Shown: piece after piece, positions 36,520 through 44,300 of the stretch | Numbering within the stretch: position 1 is the stretch's first letter | Layout of the letters: every line of letters begins with the position of its first letter | Source: Cohnella sp. CFH 77786 | Lineage (GTDB): Bacteria; Bacillota; Bacilli; Paenibacillales; Paenibacillaceae | Direction of reading: 5' to 3' | NCBI RefSeq assembly: GCF_019400745.1 | Contig: NZ_WJIB01000021.1 | Location: 1-64,000, forward strand | DNA length: 64,000 bases | The notes under the pieces: generated by a model | What the model was told of the DNA's origin: nothing | Database searches by the model: none | Seen by the model: the letters and a program-made list of their open reading frames with translations, nothing else | Position numbers and translations under genes: made by a program

Positions 36520-36555
36520 TTGACAACCGGGAAACAAAGATGTACGATTGTTTCC
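36520..36555 (+). promoter_or_regulatory. promoter with MarR-type inverted repeat
   Basis: TTGACA at 36520-36525 and TACGAT at 36543-36548 are spaced 17 bases apart. The inverted repeat GGAAACAA-N10-TTGTTTCC (36530-36555) covers the space between and the -10 element. This places a repressor site on the promoter of the divergent NAD(P)H dehydrogenase gene. Confidence 0.6.
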
Positions 36556-36604
36556 ATTGATATATTATTGAATCCTCTGATCCAAAATGAGAGAAGGGCT
36601 GCTT

Positions 36605-37240
36605 ATGAACTTCGTTATTGTGTTCGACCATCCTTACGGAGCCTTGGCTTCCGAGAACGTCCCGCATCAGAGAAGCTATTCCGCTGCGCTTTTAGCCTCT
36701 GTTATTAAAGGTCTGCTCTCTAACGGCCACGGTATCGACCTGTTCGATCTGCACGCGAACGGCTTCAATCCCGTCATGTCAGGTTCAGATCTCGCCTCTT
36801 GGCGGCAGAAACGAACGAACGACCCCCTTGCGGCCGACTACCAGAGGCGTCTCCAGGCTGCGGATCATATCATCTTTATTTTCCCCATCTGGTGGGAGGG
36901 GATGCCAGCGCTCATGAAGGGCTTCCTCGACAAGGTCTTTGTGAAGGGCATCGTATACGAAGAAACGAAACCGGGACGTCCCTTCAAATGCTTGCTTCCT
37001 CGTTTGAAAGGCGTATCTATGCTGACAATCATGTCTACCCCTACCTTCGTTTATCGCTGGTTCCTCGGGAATCCGATTGCGAAGATGGTGTTCCGTGGTA
37101 CCTTCCGGAAGATGGGCGTGAACAATCTCAAATGGTATAACTACTCAGGTATGGAAAATCGCAGCCTCGAGCAACGTCAGAGCTATTTGGACAAAACGGA
37201 ACGAATATTCGCAACACGCTGGAAACGAGCTGTCGTTTAA
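36605..37240 (+). CDS. NAD(P)H dehydrogenase / quinone reductase, flavodoxin fold
   Basis: The product of about 211 residues starts MNFVIVFDHPYG and has the FMN-binding loops GSDLASWRQKR and IFPIWWEGMPALMKGFLDKV (about 95-115). It is a two-electron NAD(P)H:quinone reductase of the KefF/MdaB/NQO type, acting on quinones in the cytosol. GAAGGG lies just before the ATG at 36605. The divergent MarR regulator with a promoter dyad suggests it is induced by quinone-type stress. Confidence 0.88.
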   Translation: MNFVIVFDHPYGALASENVPHQRSYSAALLASVIKGLLSNGHGIDLFDLHANGFNPVMSGSDLASWRQKRTNDPLAADYQRRLQAADHIIFIFPIWWEGMPALMKGFLDKVFVKGIVYEETKPGRPFKCLLPRLKGVSMLTIMSTPTFVYRWFLGNPIAKMVFRGTFRKMGVNNLKWYNYSGMENRSLEQRQSYLDKTERIFATRWKRAVV

Positions 37241-37356
37241 TTCGCGACGCACATCAGAAGGAATCCTATCAGTTAATCAAAAGATTTCACGGCTTTGGGG
37301 ATCTCGCAACTGCTTTCTCCGATTTCTTGTTTGAAAGCTGTTGAACGATAAGCACA

Positions 37357-37402
37357 AAGAGGGCCGCAACAGGCCACTAGCTAGCAACCTGTTACAGCCC
37401 TC
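37357..37402. terminator. terminator between convergent genes, repeated type
   Basis: AGGGCCGCAACAGG pairs with CCTGTTACAGCCCT around an 11-base loop. It lies just beyond the sulfurtransferase stop and is similar in design and bases to the hairpin at 17824-17867. Confidence 0.65.
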
Positions 37403-37423
37403 CAACCCGCGTCCCGCGCGAGT

Positions 37424-38272
37424 TTATTTTTTCACTTCCTCCCCCACCGCAATCGGATTCTCGCTATACGTAATCCAATCGCTCCAGCTGCCCGCATACA
37501 GCCTCACGTTCTTATATCCCGCTTCCTCCAGCGCCAGCACGTTCGGGCAGGCTGTGACGCCGGAGCCGCAATAGACGATGACGCGGTCATCCGGCTGCAG
37601 ATCCTCGAAGCGCTCACGCTGCTCGCCCGCATCCTTCCAAGTTCCATCACCGCGCAGAGAATCTTTCCAAAACCGATTCAACGCCTTCGGGATATGCCCG
37701 GCCACGCGGTCGATCGGCTCCACCTCGCCGCGGTAACGCGGGGCTTCGCGGGAGTCGATCAGGACGTCCGACCGTTCGCGGACCGCGCGCCGTACATCCT
37801 CGACGTCCGCCAGCATGTCCTCCTGCAGTTGGGGTACAAACGTTTTCGGAACCCGAATTGGCGGCTCCGCATCGGTCACCGGGTAACCGGCCTGCTTCCA
37901 AGCGGTAAAACCCTGCTCCATCACATAAACATTCTCATGTCCCATATACCGCAACAGCCACCAGAACCGGGACGCCATGGCGCCGCCCTGATCATCGTAT
38001 GCGACGACGCGGACCGCCCCGTCGATGCCCGCCTTGCCCAACTTGCCCGCCAACACGCCGATATCCGGGAGAGGATGTCTTCCTCCGTGCTCCGCTACTG
38101 GCGCCGATAGATCCTTTTCCAAATCAAAGTAGACCGCGCCGGGTATGTACCCTTCCTTGTAGGCGTTCAACCCCGCCTCTCCGTTCCCCAACTGAAACCG
38201 GCAGTCTACGATCACCAAATCCGGTTCGTACAACCTCGCCAGCAGCCATTTCATCGATACGACGTTTTGCAC
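37424..38272 (-). CDS. sulfurtransferase (two-domain rhodanese)
   Basis: The 282-residue protein has two rhodanese domains. The N-terminal one includes DCRFQLGNGEAGLNAYKEGY, IPGAVYFDLEKDLSAPV and VVAYDDQGGAMASRFWWLL. The C-terminal one has LIDSREAPRYRGEVEPIDRV and the active-site loop VIYCGSGVTACPN, whose cysteine carries the persulfide. The end is YAGSWSDWITYSENPIAV. It transfers sulfur from thiosulfate or 3-mercaptopyruvate to acceptors. GTG is the start with GAGAGG upstream. Four decayed 3' ends of related genes lie elsewhere in the window. Confidence 0.9.
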   Translation of the reverse strand: MQNVVSMKWLLARLYEPDLVIVDCRFQLGNGEAGLNAYKEGYIPGAVYFDLEKDLSAPVAEHGGRHPLPDIGVLAGKLGKAGIDGAVRVVAYDDQGGAMASRFWWLLRYMGHENVYVMEQGFTAWKQAGYPVTDAEPPIRVPKTFVPQLQEDMLADVEDVRRAVRERSDVLIDSREAPRYRGEVEPIDRVAGHIPKALNRFWKDSLRGDGTWKDAGEQRERFEDLQPDDRVIVYCGSGVTACPNVLALEEAGYKNVRLYAGSWSDWITYSENPIAVGEEVKK

Positions 38273-38466
38273 CCGTCATCCTCTCCTTCTTCCATCCGAA
38301 TCCATTTTCATCCTCTCTATTCTACAGCGCTCCAATCCATGATGTAAAACACCGCTTCATCCTCGACCCAGAGCTTTACCCACGCCAATCTTGCAGAAAA
38401 GAAGGAAGTTTAGGGAACGCTGTCGAATTCCAAGACATGCCCCACGTCTTCCACAATAAAGAATAG

Positions 38467-39276
38467 GTGATCCTTTTGCATCCACAAACACAGTCCTCAG
38501 CTCCTGCAACGAAGAAGAAGCTTAAAATCCGTCTCCACTGGGTCATCGCCATCCTTCTCCTCCTCATCCCGTTGTCGGTGGGTGTCTATGTCTCCTGGCC
38601 TCAGTACTACGGCTTCACGGCGCTTGGCGAAATCGTCTCCGTCCAGGAGATCGGCGTGAAGGGAAGCGTGCATTTCGTGTACGTCCGTGAGGGGGTCGCG
38701 CGCAACAGGATCGAGAAGCTCTCGATCAGCCGGTCGATGCCCGACGCCGAATTTTACCCCGCGGATTCCTCCGCGAGAGACGCGCTCGACGAGATGAAGG
38801 ATGTCGGAGAAGAATCGCGCAACGAAACGATCCGGCATGCCGTGGATTCGGCGGCGGAACTCACCGAAGCTCCGACGACCAAGGAGGAACGCGATACGAG
38901 ACGGGACCAGCTGATCGAAGAAACCTCCCGTTACTACGGAGACTCGATCGGCCTCATGCTCGGGATCGGTCTGGTGGAAGAAACGGAACACGAGGACTTC
39001 TCCCGCAATGGCGCGCGGACGATTGCCGGCACGGGAACGCTCGAGGCGGACGAATCGGTCGGTTCCGTCGGAGCGATCCGGGACAAGCTGCGGACGGCGG
39101 AGAAGTTCGGGGCGGATATTTTCTTCGTGCCCAAGGATAAGGAGACTTACCCGTACATAGGCCTGAGCAACGAGGAAGAAGCGGCACAGGTCGCACAAGA
39201 ACTGGGCTTGCATCTGAGGGTCGTTCCGGTGGCGAACCTCGGAGAAGCGATCGCGTTTTTAAGACAAGCGGAATGA
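38467..39276 (+). CDS. S16 (Lon/YlbL-like) membrane-anchored protease, PDZ-less
   Basis: The protein of about 269 residues has one N-terminal membrane helix (about 24-44, LHWVIAILLLLIPLSVGVYV). A long linker precedes a Lon-type C-terminal domain. The catalytic serine is expected in YYGDSIGLMLGIG (about 155-167) and the catalytic lysine in GAIRDKLRTAEKFGADIFFV. GTGTLEADESVGSVGAI matches the YlbL/Lon G-rich region. YlbL has a PDZ domain; none is visible here. GTG at 38467 or TTG at 38476 (after AGGTGA) may start it. A membrane protein gene follows after 26 bases. Confidence 0.75.
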   Translation: MILLHPQTQSSAPATKKKLKIRLHWVIAILLLLIPLSVGVYVSWPQYYGFTALGEIVSVQEIGVKGSVHFVYVREGVARNRIEKLSISRSMPDAEFYPADSSARDALDEMKDVGEESRNETIRHAVDSAAELTEAPTTKEERDTRRDQLIEETSRYYGDSIGLMLGIGLVEETEHEDFSRNGARTIAGTGTLEADESVGSVGAIRDKLRTAEKFGADIFFVPKDKETYPYIGLSNEEEAAQVAQELGLHLRVVPVANLGEAIAFLRQAE

Positions 39277-39302
39277 CCTACAACCGAAGGAGTGAAAGCA
39301 GC

Positions 39303-39953
39303 ATGCCGTGGAAACTGAAATCGGAAATGATGTCGAACGTGATGAAAATATTGTTATGGCCGCTCATCGTTCTTGCTGTAGTGGATGTACTGTTCATGGC
39401 CGTTTACGCGATCGATCTCGAAGTTTTCGCCGAATACGTGTTCCCGTTCTACGGGTTCGAGAATACCGTCGCCGTAGTGCTTTATTACATCGTCATCATC
39501 CTCTTCTTGATCTGGATCTATCGGGTCCACATGGACTTAAACCTGCTGTTCCCTCGTTTCCCCAGGACGCCCGGCGGCTCATTGGCCTGTATAATGGTGC
39601 CGTTCTACAACTTCTACGGAATTCCTTCCGTCTACAATATGATCGGCACCCACTTCCTTACGGAGACGACCCGTCTTCGCAAAGAAGGCCGTTGGGTACG
39701 CGGGCTTTCCGTGCCTCTGCTTATTTTCATGCTTGGAACCAATGGCCTGAATCGTGTGATCCGTGGTGCGGATGAACCCAGCGATACGTTACTGCTATCC
39801 GAAAGTATCTCCTCCCTCACCTTATACGCCATTTTTCTGATCCTGGTCCTGATGGTGTCCCAAGGGTTGAAAAAAGTTTATGCCGACAGCGTCGAGGTGA
39901 TGTACGCCCCGGAGGAGACGATTCCCGAGGAAGCGGCCGTCCAACAAGGTTAA
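39303..39953 (+). CDS. hypothetical four-helix membrane protein
   Basis: The protein of about 216 residues has hydrophobic segments at about 17-37, 53-72, 90-110 and 165-185 (LTLYAIFLILVLMVSQGL), a pattern of a small integral membrane protein. No family is recognised. The ATG at 39303 follows GGAG by ten bases. It directly follows the S16-like protease gene, so the two may work together at the membrane. Confidence 0.7.
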   Translation: MPWKLKSEMMSNVMKILLWPLIVLAVVDVLFMAVYAIDLEVFAEYVFPFYGFENTVAVVLYYIVIILFLIWIYRVHMDLNLLFPRFPRTPGGSLACIMVPFYNFYGIPSVYNMIGTHFLTETTRLRKEGRWVRGLSVPLLIFMLGTNGLNRVIRGADEPSDTLLLSESISSLTLYAIFLILVLMVSQGLKKVYADSVEVMYAPEETIPEEAAVQQG

Positions 39954-39966
39954 CACGCGAATCAAT

Positions 39967-40004
39967 AGAGGCAGAAGGAACGACCCCCCGCTCCCTCTGC
40001 CTCT
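39967..40004 (+). terminator. terminator of the S16 protease / membrane protein pair
   Basis: AGAGGCAGA and TCTGCCTCT pair perfectly with a further inner stem, just after the membrane protein stop, followed by TTCATTTT. Confidence 0.8.
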
Positions 40005-40012
40005 GTTCATTT

Positions 40013-40733
40013 TCACAACCGCGCCATTGCTTCTTTCATACACCGATAGAGCTCCCCGTCCATGACGAACCGGATCGGATTGTCCGGATTCTCGCCTGGA
40101 AACGTTCCGCCGCCCGGATTAGCTCTTCGTCCCCGCCGGACAAGAGATCCGTCAGCTCCTTCCAGCGCCGGACAAGCTCAGCAACCTCCGGATCCTCCAC
40201 CGGCGTGCGGCTTTCCATTTTGGCGCGTACCTTCGCGATGAGCTCCGGCCACTCGTTCGCCATTCCCATCATTTTGTCGTGCCCGAGCGATTCGCTCTGG
40301 CGTCTCATCTTCTCCAGCTGCTCGTCCGTAAAATATTGACTCGGCTTCAAACACATCACCTCGATGATTTTCATTCCGTAGAAACGCGTTCTCTCTTGAG
40401 AACCAACGCATGCAGCTCTTCCAAATGGGCGTGCAACAGCTGCTGCCGTTGGATGGTCTCCCGCAGCCGCTCCTTCTGGATCCGAAGCACTTCAGCGGGA
40501 TCGTAGTCGCGGCTCTCCATCAGGGACTTGATAGCATCCTGCCCGAAACCGAGCTGCTTCAGGGAGATCACCTGCTGGAGCCTCGCGATATCTTCATCCG
40601 TGTACAGCCGATGCCCGGACTCCGTGGTCCGGGACGGCGTCACCAATCCCTTCACGGTCGTAGTGGTGCAAGGCCCGCACGGTTAGCCCGTTCTCTCGGC
40701 CAATTCTCCGATTTTCCAAACTTCCTTATGCAC
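40013..40733 (-). pseudogene. MerR-type regulator with TipAS-like domain, frameshifted
   Basis: Joining frames gives a nearly full-length MerR-TipAL-type regulator. It starts MHKEVWKIGELAERTG at GTG 40733, continues GLTVRALHHYDREG in a second frame, then GLVTPSRTTESGHRLYTDED to a stop at 40371. The TipAS-like part starts at an overlapping ATG (40374) and ends NPDNPIRFVMDGELYRCMKE in yet another frame at 40013. Frame changes fall at about 40686, 40650, 40373 and 40097. The ORF at 40371-40374 has a four-base ATGA overlap, so a split two-protein form is possible for that break only. The product, if any, is not functional. Confidence 0.8.
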
Positions 40734-40787
40734 ACCTGCTTCCCATTTCGCGCAAAACCTCTATTGTCGACAAACAACATAATAAAA

Positions 40788-40808
40788 CCTGACGCGAGGT
40801 CAGGTTCA
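40788..40808. terminator. hairpin AACCTGAC-GCGA-GGTCAGGTT (first copy)
   Basis: An 8-bp stem and a GCGA tetraloop follow the SRPBCC stop; on the minus strand it ends in TTTTATT, as a terminator would. The same hairpin recurs at 44157-44177. Confidence 0.8.
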
Positions 40809-41228
40809 ATTGGTTTTTTGAAAATGTTCGGTCATCTTATCCAGTACTTCTTCCCAGCGTATCTTCATCTGTGCTCTTGTCTGAGGCCCGTCCAGATGCT
40901 CTTGGTGGAAAGAAACGGTCGTTCGTCCTTCCTTGCCGGGAATCAAGCGAATTTGAACCGTCGACGGCTTGTCCCAGTCCTTCGGCTGCCAAGTTAGACG
41001 CAGCTGCTGGAGCGGCTTTGCTGCCCGTATCTCGCCGGTCGAGCCGTCGGCAGTCTGATAAGACCGTTTAACGGCGAGATCCAGTCGAGGCAGATCGCCC
41101 AGCCACGATTTCAGCCCCTCCGGCGAAATCAAATAGGACCAGGCTTGCTCCTGCGTCACGGGCAAAGTCCTGCGGACGCCGATCTGGAAGCCCGCATCTT
41201 TCGTTAAACCGACGGGTTTGACGCTCAT
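40806..41228 (-). CDS. SRPBCC/AHSA1-type domain protein
   Basis: The 140-residue protein has an SRPBCC (Bet v 1-like) fold, as in activator-of-Hsp90-ATPase and START-like proteins. The pattern is IGVRRTLPVTQEQAWSYLIS, EGLKSWLGDLPRLDLAVK, QLRLTWQPKDWDKPSTVQIR and WEEVLDKMTEHFQ. Such proteins bind a hydrophobic small ligand; the ligand is unknown here. GGGA lies about 11 bases before the ATG. It follows the decayed MerR gene and precedes the DUF1905 gene on the same strand. Confidence 0.85.
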   Translation of the reverse strand: MSVKPVGLTKDAGFQIGVRRTLPVTQEQAWSYLISPEGLKSWLGDLPRLDLAVKRSYQTADGSTGEIRAAKPLQQLRLTWQPKDWDKPSTVQIRLIPGKEGRTTVSFHQEHLDGPQTRAQMKIRWEEVLDKMTEHFQKTN

Positions 41229-41272
41229 GACGGGTCCATCCCTTCTTCATCCCTTCCTGGGGTGGTTTTGGT

Positions 41273-41719
41273 TTACACTCTACCCTCGTTCAACATCCCG
41301 ATCGCTTTATCGATGCGCCGCTGACGGGTCTCGGGGGTTTTCGCGCCCTCGATTTGAAGGAGGAATCTCCTCTTGTTGCTGTAAGACAACCCTTCAAAAA
41401 AATGCTTCGCCTCCGGATTTTCATTCAGCGCATCGATGAAGTCCGACGGGACGTCCAGCTCACGAGGCTCGGTATCGAGCTCGAGCTTCACTTCCACTTG
41501 ATCACCAGCGGCAACGCCTGCCCCTTCCCGATGCTCGGCACTTACGGGAATCAGATACCGTCCGCCCATGACCCCAACCGTTGTGCGATAGGTATATCCC
41601 CGGATCGTGACGCGAACCGCCGGACGCTTGGAAGAACCTAATTCCGCCAATACCTCCTCCGGCACCTGGATGCCTGTTGCGGTCTTGCCATGCAGTTGAA
41701 TGACAGCTTCAAATTTCAT
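41273..41719 (-). CDS. DUF1905/YdeI-like family protein
   Basis: The product of about 148 residues begins MKFEAVIQLHGKTATGIQVP (DUF1905 beta-barrel) and ends with a YdeI/OmdA-like tail: LDVPSDFIDALNENPEAKHF and RRFLLQIEGAKTPETRQRRI. The ATG at 41719 follows GGGAGG by seven bases; the upstream in-frame ATG has no RBS. It overlaps the neighbouring DUF1801 gene region closely, so they may be co-expressed. Function is unknown; YdeI-type proteins are linked to resistance to antibacterial peptides. Confidence 0.85.
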   Translation of the reverse strand: MKFEAVIQLHGKTATGIQVPEEVLAELGSSKRPAVRVTIRGYTYRTTVGVMGGRYLIPVSAEHREGAGVAAGDQVEVKLELDTEPRELDVPSDFIDALNENPEAKHFFEGLSYSNKRRFLLQIEGAKTPETRQRRIDKAIGMLNEGRV

Positions 41720-41733
41720 CAAGGTACCTCCCA

Positions 41734-42075
41734 TTATAATGAAGAAGCCGCCTGCCTCAACAACGCCGACAGCCCTTCGTCATCCACGGCCTGGCCGTTC
41801 CGAATTTTGATCGTTTTGCGTTCCGGAGGACCGTCGAACAGCCCATCCGGAAAGTCCACTCCGCTCGCGTTAAAGATCGTAAAGCTGACCGCGTCTTTCG
41901 ATGTCGAAATTACGGCTGCGTATTTTCCGTTTTGCAGAAAATGCGGCTTCTTGTATTGCATGCGCTCCTGTACATCCGGCAGCGTCCGGTGAACCATATC
42001 GCGCAGGCGTGAGCAAAGCTCCGATTGCCAAGGTTCCTGTAAGTTTTCGATAAATGCTTTAACCTCTTCGTTCAT
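41734..42075 (-). CDS. DUF1801 domain protein
   Basis: The product of about 113 residues shows the DUF1801 pattern: FIENLQEPWQSELCSRLRDM, VQERMQYKKPHFLQNGKYAA, VISTSKDAVSFTIFNASGVD. Function of the family is unknown. GGAGA lies eight bases before the ATG at 42075; the ATG at 42084 is too close to it. It sits in a string of small minus-strand genes (SRPBCC, DUF1905, DUF1801, YCII). Confidence 0.85.
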   Translation of the reverse strand: MNEEVKAFIENLQEPWQSELCSRLRDMVHRTLPDVQERMQYKKPHFLQNGKYAAVISTSKDAVSFTIFNASGVDFPDGLFDGPPERKTIKIRNGQAVDDEGLSALLRQAASSL

Positions 42076-42103
42076 CCGTTCCATCTCCTCGCATTTTCTC
42101 GCG

Positions 42104-42539
42104 TTATGGTTTATGGATCATATCCGCCTGATCCCGCAGATCCGCTTCCAGAAGCCTCATTCCCGCACCGCGAATCCATTCCGCCGGGTCGCATACTTGC
42201 CGAAGCTCGACTTCCCCCTTCGCCGTATCCGTGAGGATCCGGCAAACGCATGGCCCATACGTACGCTTCTTCCTTGGTTTCCACCTCGATCATCATGAAA
42301 CCTGCGACCAACCCTTGGACCTCATCAAAAGGTCCTACGGTCACTCTCGGCTTCCCTCCGGAGACGGGATACGAGAGCCGAATCCCCTCCGAACTCGGAT
42401 ACAGCCCTTCCGCTGCAAGGAGCACGCCTGCCTTGACCAATTCCTCGCAGTACTCCTTCCATGCCTCCGCTCGCTCGGACGACGGCTTGACGCCCGCTTC
42501 GAATTGCCGTGACGCCTTGCAAATCAGCATAAACCGCAA
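42104..42539 (-). pseudogene. YCII-related (DGPF) protein, frameshifted
   Basis: The frame reads LRFMLICKASRQFEAGVKPS, GKPRVTVGPFDEVQGLVAGF and MMIEVETKEEAYVWAMRLPD. It leaves the family frame near 42216, where the plus strand has five C residues. One base less restores EVELRQVCDPAEWIRGAGMR and MIHKP before a stop at 42104. A TTG at 42539 with AAGGAG nine bases upstream is the likely start. YCII proteins are small ferredoxin-like fold enzymes of unclear function. The single-base change is in a homopolymer, so a sequencing error should be excluded before calling it a true pseudogene. Confidence 0.75.
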
Positions 42540-42666
42540 CGAGATCTGCTCCTTCCTGCTTCGATATCGGGCCAAGCCGCCGAACCCTACCCGGCAACCC
42601 GCCTCTATAACGACAACGAATAGGAAGGTTGGAAATCGACACGTGAAACAGCTGAATCGAAAAAAA

Positions 42667-42996
42667 CTAGTCTTTTCCGGTGAAATAGGATTTCAGGACG
42701 GGCGCCAATACTTTCATCGATACGTTGTGGTTTTGACCTGGCAGAAACCGCGACTCGCCGTTCGGCAGGATGTCGGCGACTTTGGATACGGCATGCCGAA
42801 GTGCCGCGGGACTTTTCTCGCCGCCGATCACGAGCGTCGGAACGGAGATAGACGCGAATCGCGGTTCCGGAAGGGAGAAGTCTCCCATGACGGCAACATC
42901 ATAGGGCAGCGTATGGGCTACGGCTCTTAACCGGGCCCAGAAGGGCATTACGCGCATGAGCGCGATCGCGAAACCGGGGGCTCCCATATGGCGGAG
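42667..42996 (-). pseudogene. alpha/beta hydrolase, C-terminal fragment
   Basis: The frame encodes GFAIALMRVMPFWARLRAVA, PRFASISVPTLVIGGEKSPA, ALRHAVSKVADILPNGESRF and the histidine-bearing LPGQNHNVSMKVLAPVLKSY. This is the distal half of an alpha/beta hydrolase; the nucleophile region is missing. It joins at about 42996 to the first codons of a YCII-type gene, so it is the distal side of a deletion. Confidence 0.75.
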
Positions 42997-43039
42997 CCTC
43001 GGAATCCTTCGTCGCCTTGACAACCATCATGAATCGCAT
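42996..43039 (-). pseudogene. YCII-type gene, first 14 codons only
   Basis: MRFMMVVKATKDSEA is the start of a YCII-related protein with a strong AAGGAGGAG ribosome site and ATG at 43039. After these residues the sequence passes into the alpha/beta hydrolase fragment in a different frame. The upstream gene (43147-43578) ends about 110 bases before. Confidence 0.7.
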
Positions 43040-43146
43040 CGTGTTCTCCTCCTTATGGGTTAGCATCGCACTTTCGAGCGACGGAAAATTCGATTTCATC
43101 ATTAGTTCCCGATCGGCAGGCCGAACTCCTCCCGCCTTCTTCGTTG

Positions 43147-43578
43147 TCAATCCCGAAATAAAATCAGTTTCCGAACTCTTTCATCCCGGATCCAGATGGC
43201 GCCCCAATACAAAACCGCTAAGTAGACGGGAAATAGAATATTGGAAAACAGCGGCGCATCCACCCGGACTTGAACCGCCATCGCGCCTCCCAAATATCCC
43301 GTCAACAGCAGCGCACCCAAGATTGACGTGCGGGGAATGGCGTATAAAAGGGTAGAGAGCAGTCCCAGCACGCCCATGACCGCCATATGCCGCTCCGCGA
43401 ACCCAAGTTCGAGCGTAGCCTTGACAACGGGTTCCGGCCCCACGATTTTCATGATTCCGTCAAACAGCATGAACAGAATGACGATTCCGCTCATGATTCG
43501 CGCGGTCCATATCTTTCCTTTTCCGTTCGACACGTTCGTTTTCAAGCCCGTTCTCATTTCCCGTTCGATTGTCATCAT
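43147..43578 (-). CDS. DoxX-like membrane protein
   Basis: The product of about 143 residues has four hydrophobic segments. The first is WTARIMSGIVILFMLFDGIM (about 23-42) and later ones are GFAERHMAVMGVLGLLSTLL, TSILGALLLTGYLGGAM and ILFPVYLAVLYWGAIW. This pattern and the IVGPEPVV turn match DoxX-like proteins. The ATG at 43578 follows GGAGG by nine bases; the frame extends upstream without an RBS. It was probably followed by the YCII gene that is now decayed. Confidence 0.8.
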   Translation of the reverse strand: MMTIEREMRTGLKTNVSNGKGKIWTARIMSGIVILFMLFDGIMKIVGPEPVVKATLELGFAERHMAVMGVLGLLSTLLYAIPRTSILGALLLTGYLGGAMAVQVRVDAPLFSNILFPVYLAVLYWGAIWIRDERVRKLILFRD

Positions 43579-43784
43579 AAATCTCATCCTCCTCGATTTG
43601 TTGACCCTCTCAAGGTCGCTTACATTCATGCAACGAATGGGAAACGGCAAAATCGACAGGCAGCTCAAATATTTTTTAACTTGCGCATCTGCACCTTGCG
43701 TGCTCGTGCGATCAGTATTAAAACAGACCGGTTGCGAGGTTCTGTTTTCCCCAACATACCTGGCAGCACACCTAAGTATTTCGC

Positions 43785-44010
43785 AACGTCTCCGGAAGTC
43801 ACTACAGCCTTCGTAGTCGGGAGTTCGCAGATATAACGTCTTCGGAAGTCACTACAGCGTTCATACTCGAGGGTTTCGCAGATATAACGTCTCCGGAAGT
43901 CACTACAGCGTTCATACTCGAGGGTTTCGTAGATATAACGTCTCCGGAAGTCACTACAGCGTTCATACTCGAGGGTTTCGCAGATATAACGTCTCCGGAA
44001 GTCACTACAG
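43785..44010. repeat. 51-bp tandem repeat array
   Basis: The motif ATATAACGTC recurs at 43831, 43882, 43933 and 43984, exactly 51 bases apart, with only single-base differences. A diverged unit precedes it (ACGTC at 43786). The unit contains AGTCACTACAGCGTTCATAC and CTCGAGGGTTTCGCAG. The length is a multiple of three, so a 17-residue peptide repeat appears in several frames (VVTSGDVISAKPSS; RCSDFRRRYICETLEYE). No RBS or start makes any of them convincing as a gene. Confidence 0.9.
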
Positions 44011-44300
44011 CGTTCGCAACTCCTGAAGACACGACCTATAAGTCGCAAAATCCGCTTCGAAAGACGAGCAGAACGCCAACGGGACCGCCAGAACCGTAAA
44101 ACGGCTCCCCTCTCGCTTCCCTAAAACCACTCCCCGGAAACCATAGTGTGAAGAAAACCTGACGCGAGGTCAGGCTCAAGAGGTTGATGTATGTAAATCA
44201 CCATAAATTTCAGTTTTCTCTGCTTCAAACGAAGGAAGTTCCCTACGGTTTGTCGAAGAATTATAGGAATTGTCGAAGAATTTGCGAAGAGGCATGGGTG
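44011..44300. other. gap before the chemoreceptor gene
   Basis: Apart from the hairpin at 44157-44177, no gene or clear promoter is recognised here. The plus-strand frame before 44301 extends the chemoreceptor frame, but without a start signal. Confidence 0.4.
44157..44177. terminator. hairpin AACCTGAC-GCGA-GGTCAGG (second copy)
   Basis: Apart from the last base pair the hairpin is identical to the one at 40788-40808. It lies in the gap between the 51-bp repeat array and the chemoreceptor gene, with no minus-strand gene to its right. Confidence 0.6.

Noticed and set aside
43665-44048. 127-codon minus-strand frame with 17-residue repeats
   Set aside because: The repeat period is a multiple of three, so all frames stay open. 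No RBS or credible start, and the peptide lies across a non-coding tandem repeat.
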